Shown here piece by piece: positions 6,220 through 9,223 of a DNA stretch of 9,223 nucleotides. This DNA is from Porphyromonadaceae bacterium UBA2720 (lineage in GTDB: Bacteria; Bacteroidota; Bacteroidia; Bacteroidales; Muribaculaceae), in assembly GCA_002353885.1 (NCBI GenBank), contig DEKO01000070.1, positions 1-9,223 on the forward strand, given 5' to 3'. The position numbers and the translations under genes were made by a program. Under the pieces are notes generated by a model, which was given only the letters and a program-made list of their open reading frames with translations, did not search any database and had not been told where the DNA came from. The stretch's first letter is position 1, and each line of letters starts with the position of its first letter.

Positions 6220-6839
6220 AGCTTAAACTGATAGCCAATGATCACTGAAACCTCGTTGTTGTTGACCTTGGCACCACGCAGGTTGTAGTGCTCGCCTTGA
6301 TACACCGCATCGCGGCGTACCATCGTCTTGCGCCCGGCCGACAGACGTCCACCCAGGCTCAAACCATTATTGAAGCGGTAGCTCACCCCCAACGGCACGA
6401 GCACGTCGCTGCGATAGAACAGGTCATTGCTCTGCCAGTGCTGGTCTCTCACGCGCATCACGCTGTGAAGCGCAAACGAGGGCGCTGCGCCCAGTGTCAT
6501 GTCGATGTGAGGTCCGAATGGATGGAAGTGCATGAGTACAGGAAAGCAGATGTGGTCCTGGCGCACATAACCGCTCAGGTTGCGAAGGTTGGAGCCGCGG
6601 GGAACATATTCAACACCCCCCGATACGCTCATAAAGTTGTTGATGCGATAGCGTGCCTCGACACCAGCCACCACACCCGGGCGCATGCGGCAACCATCAG
6701 CCTCATCGCCGATAAACTGGTACAGTGCCAATCCTGCATAAGGCTTCAGCGTCCACCGCCCATCATTCTGCCCCCAGCACATGAGACTGCTCAAGAGCAA
6801 CGCGAACAACACTGCAATTGTGCCTGGTGCATTATGCAT
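6216..6839 (-). CDS. PorT-like outer-membrane beta-barrel protein (small, about 8 strands)
   Basis: 207 residues. A hydrophobic signal (IAVLFALLLSSLMCWG) is probably cleaved before Gln24. The mature part fits the PorT/OMP_b-brl_2 type of small Bacteroidota barrel: a first strand LKPYAGLALYQF, GVVAGVEARYRINNFMSVSGGVEYVPRG (55-82), FPVLMHFHPFGPHIDMTLGAAPSFAL (99-124), GVSYRFNNGLSLGGRLSAGR (151-170) and a last strand VSVIIGYQFKL ending near the C-terminus. Two cysteines (50, 98) could form a disulphide. The start ATG lies inside an 18-bp repeat and gives an N-terminus, MHNAPGT, with no Lys or Arg. A stop codon lies three codons upstream in frame, so no longer version is possible. It begins 6 bases after fcl and overlaps the lipoprotein gene. 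It might bind or help place a fucosylated surface component, but this is context only. Confidence 0.75.
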   Translation of the reverse strand: MHNAPGTIAVLFALLLSSLMCWGQNDGRWTLKPYAGLALYQFIGDEADGCRMRPGVVAGVEARYRINNFMSVSGGVEYVPRGSNLRNLSGYVRQDHICFPVLMHFHPFGPHIDMTLGAAPSFALHSVMRVRDQHWQSNDLFYRSDVLVPLGVSYRFNNGLSLGGRLSAGRKTMVRRDAVYQGEHYNLRGAKVNNNEVSVIIGYQFKL

Positions 6840-6848
6840 TGTGCATTA
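6831..6848. repeat. 18-bp repeat at the fcl / barrel junction
   Basis: ATTATGCATTGTGCATTA, identical to the copy at 7958-7975. Here it is followed by a degenerate further copy (TGAATTGTGCATT), so the TGCATT core recurs. Read on the minus strand it supplies the fcl stop TAA (6848-6846) and the barrel start ATG (6839). Confidence 0.85.
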
Positions 6849-7931
6849 TGAATTGTGCATTGACTCGACATACCACCGGTACAGTGCAGGAACGCCGTCC
6901 TCCAGTTCCATGCGGTGATGCCAGCCCAGACTGTGCAGTTTGCTCACATCGGTGAGTTTTCGCATCGTCCCATCGGGCTTGGTGGCATCCCACCGAAGCT
7001 CGCCGTGATAGCCCACAGTTGCCTTGACCAGCTCGGCCAATTGACCGATGGTCACCTCTTTGCCACTGCCGATGTTAATGTGGCAGTTGCGTACCTCAGG
7101 GTCGGTGCCGCGTACGTCATCAAAGTTGATGTGCTCCAAGCAGTACACGCTGGCATCGGCCATGTCCTCACTCCACAAGAATTCGCGGATTGGACGACCC
7201 GTTCCCCACAGGGTCAGCGACTCGCGTGTGATGCCATAGCGGCCCAACATAGCTTCAATATCGGCCTCGCTCGCCTGGCCATCTATGCCCTCAACCGGAC
7301 GACAGTCCAAGTCGGTGCGCAGGCCCTGCCAGTCACCCTCGTTGAGCATCCGTGCCAGATGCATCTTTCTGATCATGGCAGGCATTACATGGCTTTTCTC
7401 TAGGTCGAAGTTGTCGCGAGGACCATAGAGGTTGGTAGGCATCACAGCAATATAGTTGGTGCCATACTGCAGGTTGAAACTCTCGCACATCTTCATGCCG
7501 GCAATCTTGGCGATGGCGTAGGGCTCGTTGGTGTACTCCAGGGGCGAGGTCAGCAGGCTCGTCTCGGGGATGGGCTGCGGAGCCTCGCGAGGATAGATGC
7601 ACGTGCTACCCAGGAAGAGCAGCTTCTTCACTCCATGCCGCCAACTCTCACCAATCACGTTCTGCTGGATTTGCAGGTTCTGGTAGATAAAGTCGGCGCG
7701 ATACTTCAGGTTGGCCATGATGCCACCCACATGGGCAGCGGCAAGCACAACATACTCGGGCTGCTCGTGATCGAAAAACTCGCGCACGGCCACGCCATCC
7801 ATCAAATCTAGCTCGCTATGGGTGCGGCCCACCAGGTTGGTGTAGCCTTTCGCTCTCAAATTGTTCCAGATAGCTGAGCCTACCAGACCCCGGTGCCCAG
7901 CTACATATATCTTGCTATCTTTTTCCATCAT
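6846..7931 (-). CDS. fcl: GDP-L-fucose synthase (GDP-4-keto-6-deoxy-D-mannose 3,5-epimerase/4-reductase)
   Basis: 361 residues from ATG at 7931. This cytosolic enzyme turns GDP-4-keto-6-deoxy-D-mannose into GDP-L-fucose with NADPH, the second step after Gmd. It is an extended short-chain dehydrogenase. The Rossmann glycines GHRGLVG lie at 12-18, the catalytic Ser109 and Cys111 in LGSTCIYP, Tyr138 and Lys142 in YAIAK, and His181 in SHVMPA; these correspond to Ser107, Cys109, Tyr136, Lys140 and His179 of the E. coli enzyme with a constant offset of two. A roughly 40-residue insertion near 200-240 makes it longer than the 321-residue E. coli protein, as is usual in this phylum. The frame also opens at a TTG (7958) touching the gmd stop, but ATG at 7931 or 7928 (MEKDSKIYVAG) fits family starts better. 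The C-terminus (MHNS) comes from the junction repeat. Confidence 0.95.
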   Translation of the reverse strand: MMEKDSKIYVAGHRGLVGSAIWNNLRAKGYTNLVGRTHSELDLMDGVAVREFFDHEQPEYVVLAAAHVGGIMANLKYRADFIYQNLQIQQNVIGESWRHGVKKLLFLGSTCIYPREAPQPIPETSLLTSPLEYTNEPYAIAKIAGMKMCESFNLQYGTNYIAVMPTNLYGPRDNFDLEKSHVMPAMIRKMHLARMLNEGDWQGLRTDLDCRPVEGIDGQASEADIEAMLGRYGITRESLTLWGTGRPIREFLWSEDMADASVYCLEHINFDDVRGTDPEVRNCHINIGSGKEVTIGQLAELVKATVGYHGELRWDATKPDGTMRKLTDVSKLHSLGWHHRMELEDGVPALYRWYVESMHNS

Positions 7932-7957
7932 TTTAGCTAAGAAGTTCGCATCGGTCA

Positions 7958-7975
7958 ATTATGCATTGTGCATTA
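7958..7975. repeat. 18-bp repeat at the gmd / fcl junction
   Basis: ATTATGCATTGTGCATTA, identical to 6831-6848. On the minus strand it encodes the last four gmd codons (Met-His-Asn-Ala) and the TAA stop (7961-7959), and its final TT begins the TTG that could open the long fcl frame. Confidence 0.85.
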
Positions 7976-9023
7976 AATCATGCTCCACCATCAGCCGCAC
8001 TAGCTGGTCAAAGCTCGTCTTGCGCGGGTTCCAGCCCAGCTTTGCCCGTGCTTTGCTTGGATCACCCAGCAGTTGCTCGACCTCGGCAGGGCGGAAGTAT
8101 TTCGGGTCCACCTCGACCAGCACACGCCCTGTGGCTTTGTCAATGCCTTGCTCAGCAAGGCCCTCGCCGCGCCACTCCAGCTCGATGCCGGCATAGTGGA
8201 ACGCCAGTGTGCAGAACTCGCGCACCGTGTGATACTCACCAGTGGCAATCACATAGTCGTCAGGCTCGGGCTGCTGCATGATCAACCACATGCATTCAAC
8301 ATAGTCCTTGGCATAGCCCCAATCGCGACGGGCATTGAGGTTGCCCAGATACAGTTTGTCTTGCTTGCCATGGGCGATGCGGGCTGCAGCCATCGTGATC
8401 TTGCGTGTGACAAAGGTTTCGCCACGGCGCTCACTCTCGTGGTTGAACAGGATGCCGTTCACACAGTACATCCCATAGCTCTCGCGATAGTTCTTCATGA
8501 TCCAGAAGGCGTACAACTTGGCCACGGCATAGGGGCTGCGCGGATAGAACGGAGTGGTCTCGCTCTGCGGCACCTCTTGTACTTTGCCATACAGCTCGCT
8601 CGTGCTTGCTTGGTAAATCTTGGTCACGTCAGCACGACCAGCGATGCGAACGCTCTCAATCAGGCGCAGTGTGCCCGTGGCATCCACATCGGCCGTGTAT
8701 TCTGGCACGTCGAACGACACTTTCACATGGCTTTGGGCTGCCAGATTATAAATTTCGTCGGGCTTAATCTTCTCGATGATGCGTATCAGGCTGCTCGAGT
8801 CGGTCATGTCTGCATAATGCAACTCGATGAGGCGCTTCTGCTTCATGTCGCGCACCCACTCGTCCAAGTACAAGTGCTCGATGCGGCCGGTATTGAAACT
8901 GCTGCTGCGTCGCAACGTGCCGTGCACCTCATAGCCCTTGTCCAGCAGGAACTCGGCCAGATAGCTGCCGTCTTGCCCCGTGATGCCCGTGATCAGGGCC
9001 ACCTTCTGTCTCTTCTCGTTCAT
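7959..9023 (-). CDS. gmd: GDP-mannose 4,6-dehydratase
   Basis: 354 residues. This cytosolic NADP-dependent enzyme converts GDP-D-mannose to GDP-4-keto-6-deoxy-D-mannose, the first committed step to GDP-L-fucose. The Rossmann motif GITGQDG is at 13-19. The catalytic set is visible: Thr141/Ser142/Glu143 in ASTSELYG, Tyr165 and Lys169 in SPYAVAK. RRSSSFNTGRIEHLY (38-52) and LFNHESERRGETFVTRKI (192-209) match the nucleotide-sugar and NADP-binding parts of the family, and RRDWGYAKDYV is present near 232-242. Length is close to the family norm (about 350-375). The last residues LMHNA derive from the junction repeat and look unlike usual C-termini. It is the first gene of the four-gene cluster with a -7 box just upstream and a short leader. 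ATG at 9023 is the only sensible start. Confidence 0.96.
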   Translation of the reverse strand: MNEKRQKVALITGITGQDGSYLAEFLLDKGYEVHGTLRRSSSFNTGRIEHLYLDEWVRDMKQKRLIELHYADMTDSSSLIRIIEKIKPDEIYNLAAQSHVKVSFDVPEYTADVDATGTLRLIESVRIAGRADVTKIYQASTSELYGKVQEVPQSETTPFYPRSPYAVAKLYAFWIMKNYRESYGMYCVNGILFNHESERRGETFVTRKITMAAARIAHGKQDKLYLGNLNARRDWGYAKDYVECMWLIMQQPEPDDYVIATGEYHTVREFCTLAFHYAGIELEWRGEGLAEQGIDKATGRVLVEVDPKYFRPAEVEQLLGDPSKARAKLGWNPRKTSFDQLVRLMVEHDLMHNA

Positions 9024-9044
9024 TGTTGGCTAGTTTTAGTGCCG

Positions 9045-9052
9045 CAAAGTTA
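9045..9052 (-). promoter_or_regulatory. -7 promoter box of the gmd-fcl cluster
   Basis: On the minus strand this reads TAACTTTG followed by CGGCA, an exact TAnnTTTG match. The ATG is 22 bases downstream, so the leader is about 15 bases. No TTTG stands at the -33 distance; that position is instead occupied by a copy of the direct repeat at 9072-9090. Confidence 0.6.
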
Positions 9053-9071
9053 CAACTTTCCTCCCACTCTG

Positions 9072-9147
9072 TCACGATTTTTATCACGAATTTTCGAATT
9101 ATCGATTCATCTGCGTGATGCGTGGCTTCACGATTTTTTATCAAGAA
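9072..9147. repeat. Near-perfect direct repeat upstream of gmd
   Basis: TCACGATTTTTATCACGAA (9072-9090) and TCACGATTTTTTATCAAGAA (9128-9147) differ by one inserted T and one C-to-A change and lie 56 bases apart start to start. The core CACGA also occurs at 9149-9153 and 9160-9164, giving five copies in about 90 bases (with 9073, 9085 and 9129). The proximal copy covers the -33 region of the gmd promoter. Confidence 0.7.
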
Positions 9148-9185
9148 CCACGAAGTGCTCACGACCGACCAATGGTGCTAGCCGA

Positions 9186-9219
9186 ATGCAGAGAACGAGC
9201 TTGCTCGAGCTATGCTGAG
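9186..9219. repeat. Structured repeat-like element at right edge (hairpin between ATGCaGAG / ATGCtGAG)
   Basis: ATGCAGAG (9186-9193) and ATGCTGAG (9212-9219) flank a core that contains CGAGC-TT-GCTCG (9196-9207) and the palindrome GCTCGAGC (9203-9210). From memory, similar 'GCAGAG...hairpin...GCTGAGGCGA' strings are dispersed in intergenic DNA of Bacteroidales genomes; I cannot verify this here. The element is cut or ends close to the window edge. Confidence 0.4.
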
Positions 9220-9223
9220 GCGA

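Noticed and set aside
7932..7958. TTG at 7958 as the true fcl start (touching the gmd stop)
   Set aside because: The added residues (TDANFLAK) are not typical of the family, while ATG at 7931/7928 gives the usual MEKDxKIYVAGHRG beginning.
8073..9218. A 381-codon open frame on the plus strand antisense to gmd
   Set aside because: gmd is certain from its motifs. The antisense frame shows no recognisable domain and has the composition of a reverse-complement shadow.

Overview
The window looks like chromosomal DNA from a Bacteroidota bacterium, most probably order Bacteroidales (Prevotellaceae- or Muribaculaceae-like; I cannot choose between them). Four signs point there. The -7 boxes are of the Bacteroidota TAnnTTTG type. 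Start regions are A-rich rather than Shine-Dalgarno-like. One protein has a C-terminal type IX secretion (T9SS) sorting domain. Fcl is the long form with the insertion usual in this phylum. No tRNA, rRNA, CRISPR array, transposase, phage or plasmid gene is visible.

Layout. (1) 1-1039, minus strand: a lipoprotein with an added C-terminal membrane segment, then a glutamine-rich protein of YPQQQQ hexapeptides that runs off the left edge. (2) 1040-1156: a divergent promoter region with a -7 box on each strand. (3) 1157-3370, plus strand: an outer-membrane porin-like beta-barrel followed after 42 bases by a Gate-domain inner-membrane protein, closed by a strong hairpin terminator shared with the convergent gene. 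(4) 3438-4418, minus strand: a T9SS-exported protein of two FN3-like modules. (5) 4419-4754: a 336-base regulatory gap between divergent genes. (6) 4755-5597, plus strand: a secreted protein with a conserved helical N-terminal region and a long basic Thr/Ser/Arg tail, followed by a terminator. (7) 9023 down to 5746, minus strand: a compact four-gene cluster gmd - fcl - PorT-like barrel - lipoprotein, with gaps of about 27, 6 and -4 bases.

How the genes work together. gmd and fcl complete the two-step route from GDP-mannose to GDP-L-fucose, used for surface polysaccharide and, in Bacteroides, for protein O-fucosylation. The barrel and lipoprotein read on in the same apparent transcript are envelope proteins of unknown role; the lipoprotein carries a DTI tripeptide that fits the Bacteroides O-glycosylation motif. 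The porin and Gate protein form a plausible outer/inner membrane pair for a small solute. Most products in the window are envelope or secreted proteins.

The most unusual structures are small. An identical 18-bp AT-rich repeat sits at both the gmd/fcl and fcl/barrel junctions and supplies stop and start codons there. A near-perfect direct repeat lies upstream of gmd. A structured repeat sits at the right edge. An 18-bp-unit array encodes the Gln-rich protein. I see no convincing complete new defence or mobile system.
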